NCBI RefSeq assembly: GCF_900156895.1 | Contig: NZ_FTPD01000027.1 | Coordinates: 1-64,000, forward strand | Length of the DNA: 64,000 bases | Direction: 5' to 3' | From: Mesorhizobium prunaredense | GTDB lineage: Bacteria > Pseudomonadota > Alphaproteobacteria > Rhizobiales > Rhizobiaceae | In this document: in pieces, positions 28,042 to 36,469 of the stretch | Layout of the letters: each line of letters opens with the position of its first letter | How positions within the stretch are numbered: the first letter of the stretch is position 1 | Notes under the pieces: generated by a model | What the model was told of the DNA's origin: nothing | Seen by the model: only the letters and a program-made list of their open reading frames with translations | Databases searched by the model: none | Program-made: the position numbers and the translations under genes

Positions 28042-28947
28042 TTGGCCACTGCAGTCATGACCACGCTGGATCCCAACTCGCGCTCCGCCGCCCGCGGTAT
28101 GAGCGACCTTACGATCCGCAATCTCTTCATCATTCCGACGATCGTTTTCCTGATCGTCTTCAATATCTTTCCACTGCTCTATTCGCTCGGCTATTCGTTC
28201 ACCGACTTTCGCGCGTCGAGCCCCGCGGCGGCCAATTTCGTCGGACTGCAGAATTACCGCGAGTTGCTCAACGACCCGTTCATCTGGTCGAATTTCGCCA
28301 TCACCGCCAAATATGTCATCGTCTCCGTGGTCGGCCAGGTCATCGTCGGCTTCGGCGTGGCGTTGCTGCTCAACCGGGATATCCCGTTGAAGGGCCTGCT
28401 GACGACACTGCTGCTGTTGCCGATGATGCTGTCGATGGCTGTCGTCGGCCTGTTCTGGAAACTGCTCTACGATCCGTCCTTCGGCATCATCAACTATACG
28501 CTCGGCCTCGGCTCCTTCGAGTGGCTGTCCAACCCCGACATGGCGCTCTACGCAGTTGCCATCACCGACATCTGGATGTGGTCGCCCTTCGTCATGCTGC
28601 TGTCGCTCGCCGGCCTGTCGGCGGTGCCGAAGCACCTCTACGAGGCGGCCGCGATCGACCGCGCCGGCTCGTTCTATACGTTCTTTCGCATTACGCTGCC
28701 CTTGGTCGCGCCGATCCTGATGATCGCGATCATCTTTCGCACCATGGAGGCGTTCAAGACCTTCGATCTTGCCTACATCCTGACCAGCCAGCCGACCACC
28801 GAGGTGATCTCGATCCGGCTCTACAAGATGGCGTTCCAGGAATGGCAGACCGGGCGCTCCTGCGCGCTCGCCTACATCGTGCTGATCATGATCCTGGCGA
28901 TCACCAACATCTACGTCAAATACCTGAACAAGGTGAAGGAGCGCTAG
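28042..28947 (+). CDS. Sugar ABC transporter permease (CUT1, MalF type)
   Basis: 301 residues with six hydrophobic segments. The first is IRNLFIIPTIVFLIVFNIFP. YSFTDFRASSP-FVGLQNYRELL is typical of this family, and the EAA loop is YEAAAIDRAGSFYTFFRITLPLVAP. I use TTG 28042, 8-10 bases after AAGGAACGGG; the in-frame ATG at 28057 has no ribosome binding site at a suitable distance. Confidence 0.88.
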   Translation: MATAVMTTLDPNSRSAARGMSDLTIRNLFIIPTIVFLIVFNIFPLLYSLGYSFTDFRASSPAAANFVGLQNYRELLNDPFIWSNFAITAKYVIVSVVGQVIVGFGVALLLNRDIPLKGLLTTLLLLPMMLSMAVVGLFWKLLYDPSFGIINYTLGLGSFEWLSNPDMALYAVAITDIWMWSPFVMLLSLAGLSAVPKHLYEAAAIDRAGSFYTFFRITLPLVAPILMIAIIFRTMEAFKTFDLAYILTSQPTTEVISIRLYKMAFQEWQTGRSCALAYIVLIMILAITNIYVKYLNKVKER

Positions 28948-28948
28948 C

Positions 28949-29908
28949 ATGGCCGCTGTCACCACCTCTGCCGAGCGTTCGCTCAACAAGCTCGCCATCG
29001 TCGGCGTGCTGATCGTCACGATTATCTTCCTGGCGCCGATCTACTGGATAGCCTCGACGGCGTTCAAGCCGCGCAACCTCGCCACCACCATCCCGCCGAC
29101 GGTGGTGTTCCAGCCGGAGATATCGCCCTTCGTCAAGCTGTTCACCAAGCGCTCGCAACTGCGCACAGCGCCGACGCCGGAACAATACGCCGCCGCTCCG
29201 TGGTGGGAGCGGCTGGTGTTTGACGGCGGCGAGAAGGTGGTGCGCTCGGGCAGGGGCGAGGTGCAGTGGTCCGGTTATCCGAGCCGCTTCATGAATTCGC
29301 TGATCGTGGCCATCACCTCGACGATCCTCGCCGTCGGCATGGGCACTTTCACCGCTTACGGGTTTTCCCGCTTCAAGATAAAGGGGGAACAGGACCTGCT
29401 CTTCTTCATCCTGTCGACGCGCATGCTGCCGCCGGTGGTGGTGGCGATCCCGATGTTCCTTATGTATCGGGTCGTTGGCCTCAACGACACCCATTGGGGC
29501 CTGATCATCCTCTATACCGCCTTCAACCTCAGCTTCTCTGTATGGCTGATGAAGGGGTTCATGGACGAAATTCCGAAGGAGTACGAGGAGGCGGCGCTTG
29601 TCGACGGCTATACGCGCATGGAGGCCTTCTTCAAGATCGTGCTGCCGGAGGCGGCCACCGGCATCGCCGCCACCGCCGTGTTCTGCTTCATCACCGCGTG
29701 GAACGAATATGCCTTCGCGCTGATCATGACCAACCGGCGTGCCCAGACCGCGCCGCCGTTCATTCCAAGCCAGGTCGGTTCCGGCCTGCCGGACTGGACG
29801 GTCATCGCCGCCGGCACCTTCCTGTTCCTGCTGCCGGTCGCGATCTTCACCTTCCTGTTGCGCAACCACCTCCTGCGCGGCATGTCCTTCGGAGCGATCC
29901 GCAAATGA
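28949..29908 (+). CDS. Sugar ABC transporter permease (CUT1, MalG type) with enlarged periplasmic loop
   Basis: 319 residues. After the first membrane segment there is a loop of about 80 residues (from AFKPRNLATTIPP through WWERLVFDGGEK to SGYPSRFMNS) before the second. That is longer than in MalG-type proteins of about 275 residues. The EAA loop reads YEEAALVDGYTRMEAFFKIVLPEAATG. It partners the preceding permease. Spacing to the previous gene is one base and its stop overlaps the small membrane gene (ATGA). Confidence 0.9.
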   Translation: MAAVTTSAERSLNKLAIVGVLIVTIIFLAPIYWIASTAFKPRNLATTIPPTVVFQPEISPFVKLFTKRSQLRTAPTPEQYAAAPWWERLVFDGGEKVVRSGRGEVQWSGYPSRFMNSLIVAITSTILAVGMGTFTAYGFSRFKIKGEQDLLFFILSTRMLPPVVVAIPMFLMYRVVGLNDTHWGLIILYTAFNLSFSVWLMKGFMDEIPKEYEEAALVDGYTRMEAFFKIVLPEAATGIAATAVFCFITAWNEYAFALIMTNRRAQTAPPFIPSQVGSGLPDWTVIAAGTFLFLLPVAIFTFLLRNHLLRGMSFGAIRK

Positions 29909-30114
29909 TCCGCCATGCTACAATCCAGCGCACGGCCGAGATCGTGATGGTGCTCGGCATCATCGCGCTCTGCCAGCCGTGGAATTTCTTCCTGCACCGC
30001 TACGGCCTGACGATCATCATCGTCGGGCTGCTGACGTTCATGATCACCGGCTGGGTCGGTCCAAGGCAGGAGCCGCAGGCGACCGGCGCGCCGGAAAAAG
30101 AAGGTCACGCATGA
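29905..30114 (+). CDS. Small two-helix membrane protein in the CUT1 transporter operon
   Basis: 69 residues: a short basic N-terminus, helix 1 about 12-30 (EIVMVLGIIALCQPWNFFL), helix 2 about 35-50 (LTIIIVGLLTFMITGW) and a charged tail. It overlaps the permease stop and the ATPase start by 4 bp on each side, so it is surely translated with them. A small membrane protein at the same place is known in some rhizobial polyol importers with paired ATPases (for example the glycerol system). Its role, perhaps assembly or stability, is not known. Confidence 0.8.
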   Translation: MIRHATIQRTAEIVMVLGIIALCQPWNFFLHRYGLTIIIVGLLTFMITGWVGPRQEPQATGAPEKEGHA

Positions 30115-31220
30115 CCCAGATCGAGCTTCGTGGCGTCCAGAAATTCTTTGGCGCCGTCCAGGTCATCAAGGACCTCAATCTCCAGATCGACGACAACGAG
30201 TTCATCGTGCTGCTCGGCCAGTCGGGCTGCGGCAAGACGACGACGCTTCGCGCCATCGCCGGCCTGGAGACGATCGACGGCGGCGATGTCCTCATCGACG
30301 GCAAGCCGGTCCAGCATCTCAAGGCTGCCGACCGCGACATCGCCATGGTGTTCCAGTCGTTCTCGCTCTATCCGCATATGAGCGTCTACGAGAACATCGC
30401 TTTTCCGTTGCGCGCCATGCGCAAGAGCAGGGCGGAGATCGACGGCGAGGTGCGCTCGGTCGCCAAAGTGCTGCAGATCACCGACCTGCTCGGCAAGAAG
30501 CCGTCGGCGCTGTCGGGTGGCGACATGCAGCGCGTGGCGATCGGCCGGGCGCTGGTGCGGCGGCCAAAGGCGATGCTGATGGACGAGCCGATCGGCGCGC
30601 TCGACGCCAAGCTGCGCGAGGAGATGCGGGCCGAGATCAAGCGGCTGCATATCAAGCAGGGCTCGACCACCATCTACGTCACCCACGACCAGATCGAGGC
30701 GATGAGCCTTGCCGACCGCATCGTCATCATGCATGAGGGCGTTCTGCAGCAGGTAGGCAGCCCATCGGAAGTGTATACGCACCCGGCCAATCTGTTCGTC
30801 GCGCAATTCGTTGGCTCGCCGGTGATGAACGTCGCCAACGCGGCGGTGACGATGAACGGCTCCGGCGCCAGGGTCACCGTCGACGGGGCCGCGGAAGGGT
30901 TCGTTTTCCCGGCCGAACTGGTCGGCCAGCTCGACGCCGCAAACGTCGGGCAGGACCGCCTTGCGCTCGGCATCCGCCCCGAAGGCGTGATGGTCTCGCG
31001 CGAGCCGGCGGACGGTTACCTGCCGGTCGAGGCGCACATCATCGAACCGCTTGGCTCCTACGATATCGTCGACCTCAAGGTCGGGACACAGATGTTGCGC
31101 GCCCGAACCCGTTCCGGTTTCGTCGGCAAGCCGGGGGTCCAGGTCTTCGCCAGGCTCGACCCGGCGCAGGCGCACTTCTTCGACACGGCAAGCGGCAATT
31201 CGCTGGGGGTGAGACTCTGA
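30111..31220 (+). CDS. Sugar ABC transporter ATP-binding protein 1 (UgpC/MalK type)
   Basis: 369 residues. Walker A GQSGCGKTTT (about 36-45), Q-loop MVFQSFSLYP, signature LSGGDMQRVAIGRAL, Walker B LMDEPIGALD, switch His in VTHDQIEAMSLAD, then the TOBE domain (LGIRPEGVM, VEAHIIEPLG). It is followed by a second, different ATPase, so the importer probably uses a heterodimer. The ATG 30111 start overlaps the small membrane gene. Confidence 0.93.
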   Translation: MTQIELRGVQKFFGAVQVIKDLNLQIDDNEFIVLLGQSGCGKTTTLRAIAGLETIDGGDVLIDGKPVQHLKAADRDIAMVFQSFSLYPHMSVYENIAFPLRAMRKSRAEIDGEVRSVAKVLQITDLLGKKPSALSGGDMQRVAIGRALVRRPKAMLMDEPIGALDAKLREEMRAEIKRLHIKQGSTTIYVTHDQIEAMSLADRIVIMHEGVLQQVGSPSEVYTHPANLFVAQFVGSPVMNVANAAVTMNGSGARVTVDGAAEGFVFPAELVGQLDAANVGQDRLALGIRPEGVMVSREPADGYLPVEAHIIEPLGSYDIVDLKVGTQMLRARTRSGFVGKPGVQVFARLDPAQAHFFDTASGNSLGVRL

Positions 31221-32305
31221 TGGCCCATATCCAGCTCAAGAATATCTCGAAGGCATTCGGCAATCACGCCGCATTGACCGGGCTCAATCTCGACATTGCC
31301 GACGGCGAGTTCTTCGTGCTGCTCGGCGAGACCGGCGCCGGCAAGACGACGACGCTGCGCATGATTGCCGGCCTGGAAAAGCCGGACCAGGGGCAGATAC
31401 TCATCGACGGCGCTGATGTCGCTGACTGGGGTGCGGCCGAGCGCGACGTGGCGCTGGTTCTGCAGCAATACTCGCTCTATCCGCGCTATACGGTGCGCGA
31501 GAATCTCGAATTCCCGCTGAAGCCGAAAATCCGCCGCATCGAGCCCGACGAGATCAAGACGCGCGTCGATCGCGTTGCCAAGACCTTGCGTATCGAGCAT
31601 CTGCTCGACCGCAAGACGGATCGCCTCTCTGGCGGCGAGATGCAGCGCGTCTCGATTGGTCGCGCCATCGTCAGGAAGCCGCGCGTATTCCTGATGGATG
31701 AGCCGCTGTCGGCGCTCGACGCCAAGTTGCGCGAGGCGCTGCGCACCGAGCTGAAGAACATCCAAATGAACCTTGGTCAGACCTTCCTGTTCGTCACGCA
31801 CGATCAAATCGAGGCGATGTCGATGGGCGACAAGGTTGGCGTGCTCAATCATGGCCGCATCGTCCAGACCGGCACGCCCTATGAGATCTACAACAATCCG
31901 CGCGACACCTATGTGGCGAGCTTCGTCGGCTCGCCGCCGATGAACCTCATCGACGGCAAGCTCGTCAACGGCCGCGCGGTGATGGCACCGCTGAATTTCG
32001 AACTGCCTTTTGCGGGGGCGGCCAGGACGAGCGGCGAGACCGACGGTCGCCCGCTCGTATTCGGTATTCGTCCCGAGGATCTCTATCTCGAGAGCGGGGC
32101 GCCGGTGGAAGCGCGCGTCCACGATGTCGAGAACCATGGCGTCGAAAAGATCCTTACCCTGCGGGTCGGCGACGCCATGCTGCGGGCCACGGTGCCGGCC
32201 AGAACCGATGTCGAGATCGAGCAGCCGGTGCGCTTTGCCTGGGATCCGGACAAGGTGGTGCTGTTCGACAAGGGTACCGGGATAAGCCTCCGTCACGCAG
32301 GCTAA
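31220..32305 (+). CDS. Sugar ABC transporter ATP-binding protein 2 (UgpC/MalK type)
   Basis: 361 residues. Walker A GETGAGKTTT, Q-loop LVLQQYSLYPRYTV, signature LSGGEMQRVSIGRAI, Walker B FLMDEPLSALD, His in VTHDQIEAMSMGD, and a TOBE domain (FGIRPEDLYL). ATG overlaps the first ATPase stop by one base. The Q-loop has Gln-Gln where most relatives have Phe-Gln. It ends the operon; palindromes follow. Confidence 0.93.
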   Translation: MAHIQLKNISKAFGNHAALTGLNLDIADGEFFVLLGETGAGKTTTLRMIAGLEKPDQGQILIDGADVADWGAAERDVALVLQQYSLYPRYTVRENLEFPLKPKIRRIEPDEIKTRVDRVAKTLRIEHLLDRKTDRLSGGEMQRVSIGRAIVRKPRVFLMDEPLSALDAKLREALRTELKNIQMNLGQTFLFVTHDQIEAMSMGDKVGVLNHGRIVQTGTPYEIYNNPRDTYVASFVGSPPMNLIDGKLVNGRAVMAPLNFELPFAGAARTSGETDGRPLVFGIRPEDLYLESGAPVEARVHDVENHGVEKILTLRVGDAMLRATVPARTDVEIEQPVRFAWDPDKVVLFDKGTGISLRHAG

Positions 32306-32312
32306 AGCGCGT

Positions 32313-32390
32313 CGCGCAAAAATGCGCGTCGGTTGGGCGGGAGGATGCTAGAGCGGGACGCGTTCAAACTGAACGAGGCATCCCGCTCTA
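32313..32390. repeat. Intergenic palindromes after the CUT1 operon
   Basis: Two hairpins follow the last ATPase. CGCGCA/TGCGCG has an AAAA loop (32313-32328), and TAGAGCGGGA/TCCCGCTCTA (32349-32358 and 32381-32390) encloses TTCAAACTGAA. The second resembles a repeat found very often between genes in Mesorhizobium. They lie between converging genes and could end transcription from both sides. Confidence 0.7.
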
Positions 32391-32477
32391 TCTATTTGTT
32401 TTAGCCGCATTTCTGCGACGCCAAGTGATTCCACTTGCTGCAAAATGCTCTCGCGGCTTGAAGCCTGTGGCCAGGGT

Positions 32478-33449
32478 TTAGCCGGCTTGGCGGGTTTCAG
32501 CCTGTTCCTCGGCCCGGAAATGGCTGGGAGCCGATCCGATGACGCGCTTGAACGCCCGACTGAACGACGCGTCGGATTCATAGCGGAGGCGTGCGGCGAC
32601 GACGGAAATCTTCAAGCGGTCGCGGACCAGCCATTGCCGTGCCTGGTGCATTCTCACCTGGGTGACATATTTGGCCGGCGTTTCGCCGACGATCGTCGCG
32701 AAGCGCTCGGCGAAGCCCGACCGCGAGGCGCCCATCATCCTGGCCAGGGTCTCCACCGTCCAGTCGCGGTGCGGTTCGAGGTGGATCGCGGCCAGCACGC
32801 GCCCGATCTCGCGATCTCTCACCGCGGCAATCCATCCGGACGAGTCGCCGCAGCCGCGCTCGACCCATGAGCGGATGACGGTGGCGGCCAGCACATCGGC
32901 AAGCCGTGCCAGAATGCCGCCGGAGCCGACGCGTTCCATCGTCACTTCGCGTGCCATGGCCTCCAGCAGATGCGGGATACCAGGTTCATAGGCTTCCAAC
33001 TCGTGCGCGCGCATTACGTCCGGCATCATGCCGAGCAATGGGTGCAAACCGTCGAGATTGAAATACATGCTGCCAAAAAACAGCAGCGTCCCCGGCCGGC
33101 AACCTTCATTGGACATGCAGTAAACGTTCTTGCAGATCTCGGCGACCTCGTAGCCCTGGATCGGCGAAGCCTCGGTGCCCGGCTCGCTCGCCAGGACGTG
33201 TGCGGCACCGCGCGGAAGCAGCACCGCGTCGCCCGCCTTGAGTTCCACCCATTCGCCGGACGGCTGCAGCAGCCAGCATCCCGTGCGGCCGATGAAATGA
33301 AACCGCGCCGCCGTCTGGGCCGGAAACTGGAGACCCCAGGGCTCCTGCATTTCACAGCGGCCGTATTCGACGCCGTCGAGCCTTAACCCGCGCAATATGT
33401 CTGTCAGCGGATCGCCGGTGACCGGAACTTTGGACGAATGGTCAAGCAT
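32478..33449 (-). CDS. AraC family regulator with N-terminal cupin domain
   Basis: 323 residues. The N-terminal half is a cupin of the Cupin_6 type (CWLLQPSGEWVELKAGDAVLLPRGAAHVL near 70-98, split by sight). The C-terminal half has two helix-turn-helix units: WTVETLARMMGASRSGFAERF and ISVVAARLRYESDASFSRAFKR, ending in PSHFR. It is divergent from an MFS efflux gene and most likely activates it. ATG 33449 preferred over 33485, which would enter the repeats. Confidence 0.88.
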   Translation of the reverse strand: MLDHSSKVPVTGDPLTDILRGLRLDGVEYGRCEMQEPWGLQFPAQTAARFHFIGRTGCWLLQPSGEWVELKAGDAVLLPRGAAHVLASEPGTEASPIQGYEVAEICKNVYCMSNEGCRPGTLLFFGSMYFNLDGLHPLLGMMPDVMRAHELEAYEPGIPHLLEAMAREVTMERVGSGGILARLADVLAATVIRSWVERGCGDSSGWIAAVRDREIGRVLAAIHLEPHRDWTVETLARMMGASRSGFAERFATIVGETPAKYVTQVRMHQARQWLVRDRLKISVVAARLRYESDASFSRAFKRVIGSAPSHFRAEEQAETRQAG

Positions 33450-33490
33450 GACGGTGTTTCTAGCATGGAACCTCCAGGCGGTCACTCCCT

Positions 33491-33526
33491 ATGTTGCACT
33501 GCAGCCAGATGTTGCGCTGCAACCAG
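33491..33526. promoter_or_regulatory. Tandem 18-bp direct repeats between AraC and MFS genes
   Basis: ATGTTGCACTGCAGCCAG (33491-33508) and ATGTTGCGCTGCAACCAG (33509-33526) lie head to tail with two mismatches, directly before the MFS gene. The second copy contains GTTGC-GCT-GCAAC. AraC activators bind direct repeats of about this period, so this is a likely activator site. Confidence 0.5.
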
Positions 33527-33541
33527 ATCGGAGATCCCACC

Positions 33542-34753
33542 ATGACCGAACCCGCGACAGGCGTCATCGACGCCGTTCTCGATCCCGCGGAAACCGACGA
33601 ACGAGCCGAGCCGGCGTGGGGAGCGGTCGTCTCCCTCGCGCTCGGTGTGTTTGGGCTGGTGACCGCGGAATTCCTGCCTGCCAGCCTGCTGACGCCGCTG
33701 GCGCAGGATCTCGGTGTGACCGAAGGCACCGCCGGCCAAGCGGTGACGGCAACCGCCGTTGCCGGCGCGATAGCCGCTCCGACCATGGCCATCGTCACCA
33801 AACGGCTGGACCGCAGGCTCGTCATGTGGGGACTGACCGTGCTGCTGATCCTGTCGAACCTCTTGGCGGCGTTTGCGTCCTCGCTTCCCGTTCTTCTGAT
33901 CGCCCGCATCATGCTCGGGATCAGCCTCGGCGGCTTCTGGTCGATGTCGGCGGCCATGGCGATGCGGCTTGTCCCGATGCGGCTGATGCCACGCGCCATG
34001 TCGATCATCCTCACCGGCGTTTCGGTGGCGACCGTCTGCGCGGCCCCGGTCGGCGCCTATGTCGGTGACATCTGGGGATGGCGAACGGCCTTCATGATCG
34101 CAGCTGTTGTCGGCGCCCTGGCGCTGCTCGTGCAGATCGCCACCCTTCCGAAGCTGCCGCCGGCGGGCGTGGCAAGCTTTCGGACCCTGTTTGAAGTGCT
34201 GAAGCGGCCGATGATCAGGGTTGCGCTTCTGGTGGTCGTGCTGGTCGCCTCGGGACACTTTGCCGGCTTCACCTATGTCCGCCCGTTTCTTGAGAAGGTG
34301 CCCGCGCTGGACATCGAGACGATCTCGCTTGTGCTGCTCGCCTACGGTATCGGTGGCTTCTTCGGCAATTTTGCCGGCGGGTTCATGGCCGAACGCAGCC
34401 TCAAAACCGCGGTGGGGCTTGCGCCGCTGCTGATTGCGGTCGCAGCACTTCTGCTGCTGACCATCGGCGCCTCGCCCGCGGTGGCGGCGATAGCGGTTGC
34501 CGCCTGGGGTTTTGCCTTTGGCGCGGTGCCGGTCGGGCTGCAGACCTGGCTGGTGCGAGCCGCTCCCGACCAGGCTGAAAGCGCCGGCGGGCTGATGGTC
34601 GCCACGTTCCAGGTGGCCATCGCACTGGGCGCTGTTTTCGGCGGCCTGCTGGTCGACAATGCCGGCGTTGCCAGCGCGTTCGCCTATTGCGGGATCGCGA
34701 CGTCGCTGGCGGCCTTGGCGGCGTTCCTGCTCGGCCCAAGGAGCGCAACCTAA
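33542..34753 (+). CDS. MFS transporter (drug or nucleoside efflux, DHA1 type)
   Basis: 403 residues, 12 predicted membrane segments. The N-terminal FGLVTAEFLPASLLTPLAQDLGVTEGTAGQ is typical of the NepI/AraJ efflux branch, and the loop RLVMWGLTVLLILSNLLAAFA-RIMLGISLGGFWSMS follows. It exports small molecules using proton flow. The start at ATG 33542 avoids translating the direct repeats. Control by the divergent AraC regulator is likely. Confidence 0.88.
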   Translation: MTEPATGVIDAVLDPAETDERAEPAWGAVVSLALGVFGLVTAEFLPASLLTPLAQDLGVTEGTAGQAVTATAVAGAIAAPTMAIVTKRLDRRLVMWGLTVLLILSNLLAAFASSLPVLLIARIMLGISLGGFWSMSAAMAMRLVPMRLMPRAMSIILTGVSVATVCAAPVGAYVGDIWGWRTAFMIAAVVGALALLVQIATLPKLPPAGVASFRTLFEVLKRPMIRVALLVVVLVASGHFAGFTYVRPFLEKVPALDIETISLVLLAYGIGGFFGNFAGGFMAERSLKTAVGLAPLLIAVAALLLLTIGASPAVAAIAVAAWGFAFGAVPVGLQTWLVRAAPDQAESAGGLMVATFQVAIALGAVFGGLLVDNAGVASAFAYCGIATSLAALAAFLLGPRSAT

Positions 34754-34795
34754 GCCATCCGTAGGTGCGTCCCGCGTAGGACGCCTCCAAGAACT

Positions 34796-34824
34796 GGCCC
34801 GAAATCGGTTATGGTTTTCGGGCC
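34796..34824. terminator. Hairpin between converging MFS and TetR genes
   Basis: GGCCCGAAA and TTTCGGGCC pair around a short loop. The right arm overlaps the last codons of the TetR gene. No long T run follows outside the arms, so termination strength is uncertain. Confidence 0.4.
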
Positions 34825-35393
34825 GTGACGATTGCGGCGACAAAACGGCCCAGACTGTCTTCGACGTAGGATGCAACTTCGGCCTTCGGGTCGAAACTCC
34901 ACCAAAGCAGCGAACCTTGCCAGTGCGATGCCGTCAGCAGGCCGATGTCCAACGGCGTGTCGACGACAGAGGCAAAGCAAGAGTCGAGGATGTTGCACAG
35001 GGATGCCTTCCACGACGCCCCCCGCGCGCGAAGCACCGGATCGCGCAGATCTTCGCGCAGGACGAGCAGGCCCTCGGCATAGGATTCAATGCCGCCATAG
35101 TCACGCGACAGCGCCACCAGCAATTTGATCGCGCCAGCAGGGGTCCTCGGCGTCGCGTTTGCGAGCTTTGTCGTCTTCGCGTCCAGCCTGTCCCATGCCT
35201 GCAGCAAGGTTCTTTGCCTGAGCGTGGCCTTGTTCTTAAAACGCTGCACCAGGGTCGAACCGGAGAGCCCGCAAGTTTTGGACAGCCGTTCAAATGTGAG
35301 TGCCTCCGGGCCATGCCTGTGGATCAGCCGGTGCGCCGCTTCCAGCACGTCCTCGTCGGATTGCGTTTTTTTCCGAGGCATCTTGACATCCAT
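34809..35393 (-). CDS. TetR family transcriptional regulator
   Basis: 194 residues. The DNA-binding part is DEDVLEAAHRLIHRHGPEALTFERLSKTCGLSGSTLVQRFKNKATL (about 13-57). The rest is an undefined ligand domain. It is divergent from the SDR gene at 35503 and probably represses it. Either ATG 35393 or ATG 35381 may be used; neither has a strong ribosome binding site. Confidence 0.83.
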   Translation of the reverse strand: MDVKMPRKKTQSDEDVLEAAHRLIHRHGPEALTFERLSKTCGLSGSTLVQRFKNKATLRQRTLLQAWDRLDAKTTKLANATPRTPAGAIKLLVALSRDYGGIESYAEGLLVLREDLRDPVLRARGASWKASLCNILDSCFASVVDTPLDIGLLTASHWQGSLLWWSFDPKAEVASYVEDSLGRFVAAIVTARKP

Positions 35394-35402
35394 TTATAAC
35401 CG

Positions 35403-35412
35403 AATGATCATT
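35403..35412. promoter_or_regulatory. Candidate TetR operator AATGATCATT
   Basis: A perfect 10-bp palindrome in an AT-rich stretch ten bases before the TetR start, flanked by TATA on both sides. Its position fits an autorepression site and possibly a -10 region for the divergent SDR gene. Confidence 0.4.
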
Positions 35413-35438
35413 TATATATCTTAACATCGAAGAAGGCC

Positions 35439-35486
35439 AGCGTTGGTTGGTCAGAGCGTTGGTTGGTCAGAGCGTTGGTTGGTCAG
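35439..35486. repeat. Three perfect 16-bp tandem repeats before the SDR gene
   Basis: AGCGTTGGTTGGTCAG occurs three times without a mismatch (35439-35454, 35455-35470, 35471-35486). The array ends 16 bp before the SDR start codon. It could be a regulator array or a simple slipped duplication. The unit length of 16 means it is not in frame as a coding repeat. Confidence 0.9.
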
Positions 35487-35502
35487 AGTCTGGGGAGGTT
35501 CA

Positions 35503-36411
35503 ATGACGCTTGAGGGAAAAGTCGCTTTGGTCGCTGGCGCCACGCGCGGTGCGGGGAGAGGTATTGCTGTCGAACTGGGTGCCGCGGGCGCGACGGTCTA
35601 CGTCACCGGGCGGACGACACACGCGCATCAGTCCGAATACGCTCGCCCGGAAACCATCGAGGAAACGGCGGAGCTTGTTTCAGCGCATGGCGGCCATGGC
35701 ATCGCTGTGCAAGTCGACCATCTGGTTGCCGAAGACGTGCGCAAGCTGGTCGACCGGATACGTGCCGAGCAGGGCCGCCTCGATGTGCTGGTCAACGACA
35801 TCTGGGGCGGCGAGAAACTGTTCGAATGGAACAAGCCGGTCTGGGAGCATGATCTCACCAATGGTTTGCGCATGTTGCGGCTGGGCATCGACACGCATCT
35901 GATCACAGCGCATTTCGCGCTGCCGCTTCTGATCGAGCGCCCGGGCGGCCTGCTGGTCGAAGTCACCGACGGCACCGCGGAGTATAATGCCGAGCATTAT
36001 CGGCTCTCGCCGTTCTATGACCTCGCCAAAGTGTCGGTGACCCGTATGGCCTGGGCCCATGCCAAGGACCTCGCCCCGCACGGCGCCATCTCGATTGCGC
36101 TGACACCCGGCTGGCTGCGTTCGGAAATGATGTTGGAAGCTTTCGGGGTGACCGAGGACAACTGGCGTGATGCGACAACAAAAGTGCCGCATTTCGTCAT
36201 TTCCGAGACCCCGCGCTTTATCGGGCGCGCAGTGGCGGCGCTTGCGGCGGACCCGGACCGTTCGCGCTGGAACGGACAGTCGCTGTCGAGTGGCGGGCTG
36301 GCGCAGGTCTACGGCTTTACCGATCTCGACGGCTCGCGGCCTGACGCGTGGCGCTACGTTCCCGAGGTTCAGGACGCCGGCAAACCAGCCGATGCGACTG
36401 GCTATCGCTAG
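35503..36411 (+). CDS. SDR family oxidoreductase
   Basis: 302 residues. Cofactor loop AGATRGAGRG (11-20), then VNDIWGG where NNAG is usual, and Tyr172/Lys176 in FYDLAKVSV. The residue usually serine, about 13 before Tyr, is not serine: the segment reads VEVTDGTAEY. The extended form with PGWLRSEMMLEAFGVTEDNW is typical of a subgroup of SDRs near TetR genes. Substrate unknown. ATG 35503 has GGGGAGG at the right distance; the in-frame ATG at 35443 would translate the tandem repeats. Confidence 0.85.
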   Translation: MTLEGKVALVAGATRGAGRGIAVELGAAGATVYVTGRTTHAHQSEYARPETIEETAELVSAHGGHGIAVQVDHLVAEDVRKLVDRIRAEQGRLDVLVNDIWGGEKLFEWNKPVWEHDLTNGLRMLRLGIDTHLITAHFALPLLIERPGGLLVEVTDGTAEYNAEHYRLSPFYDLAKVSVTRMAWAHAKDLAPHGAISIALTPGWLRSEMMLEAFGVTEDNWRDATTKVPHFVISETPRFIGRAVAALAADPDRSRWNGQSLSSGGLAQVYGFTDLDGSRPDAWRYVPEVQDAGKPADATGYR

Positions 36412-36469
36412 AGCTATCGACGTCAGTGTGCTGGGCTGTTCGGGCGACAATAAAAAAGTAGACTGTGCC

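Noticed and set aside
35439..35486. A CRISPR-like array
   Set aside because: The three 16-bp units are directly adjacent without spacers, and there are no cas genes. It is a simple tandem repeat.
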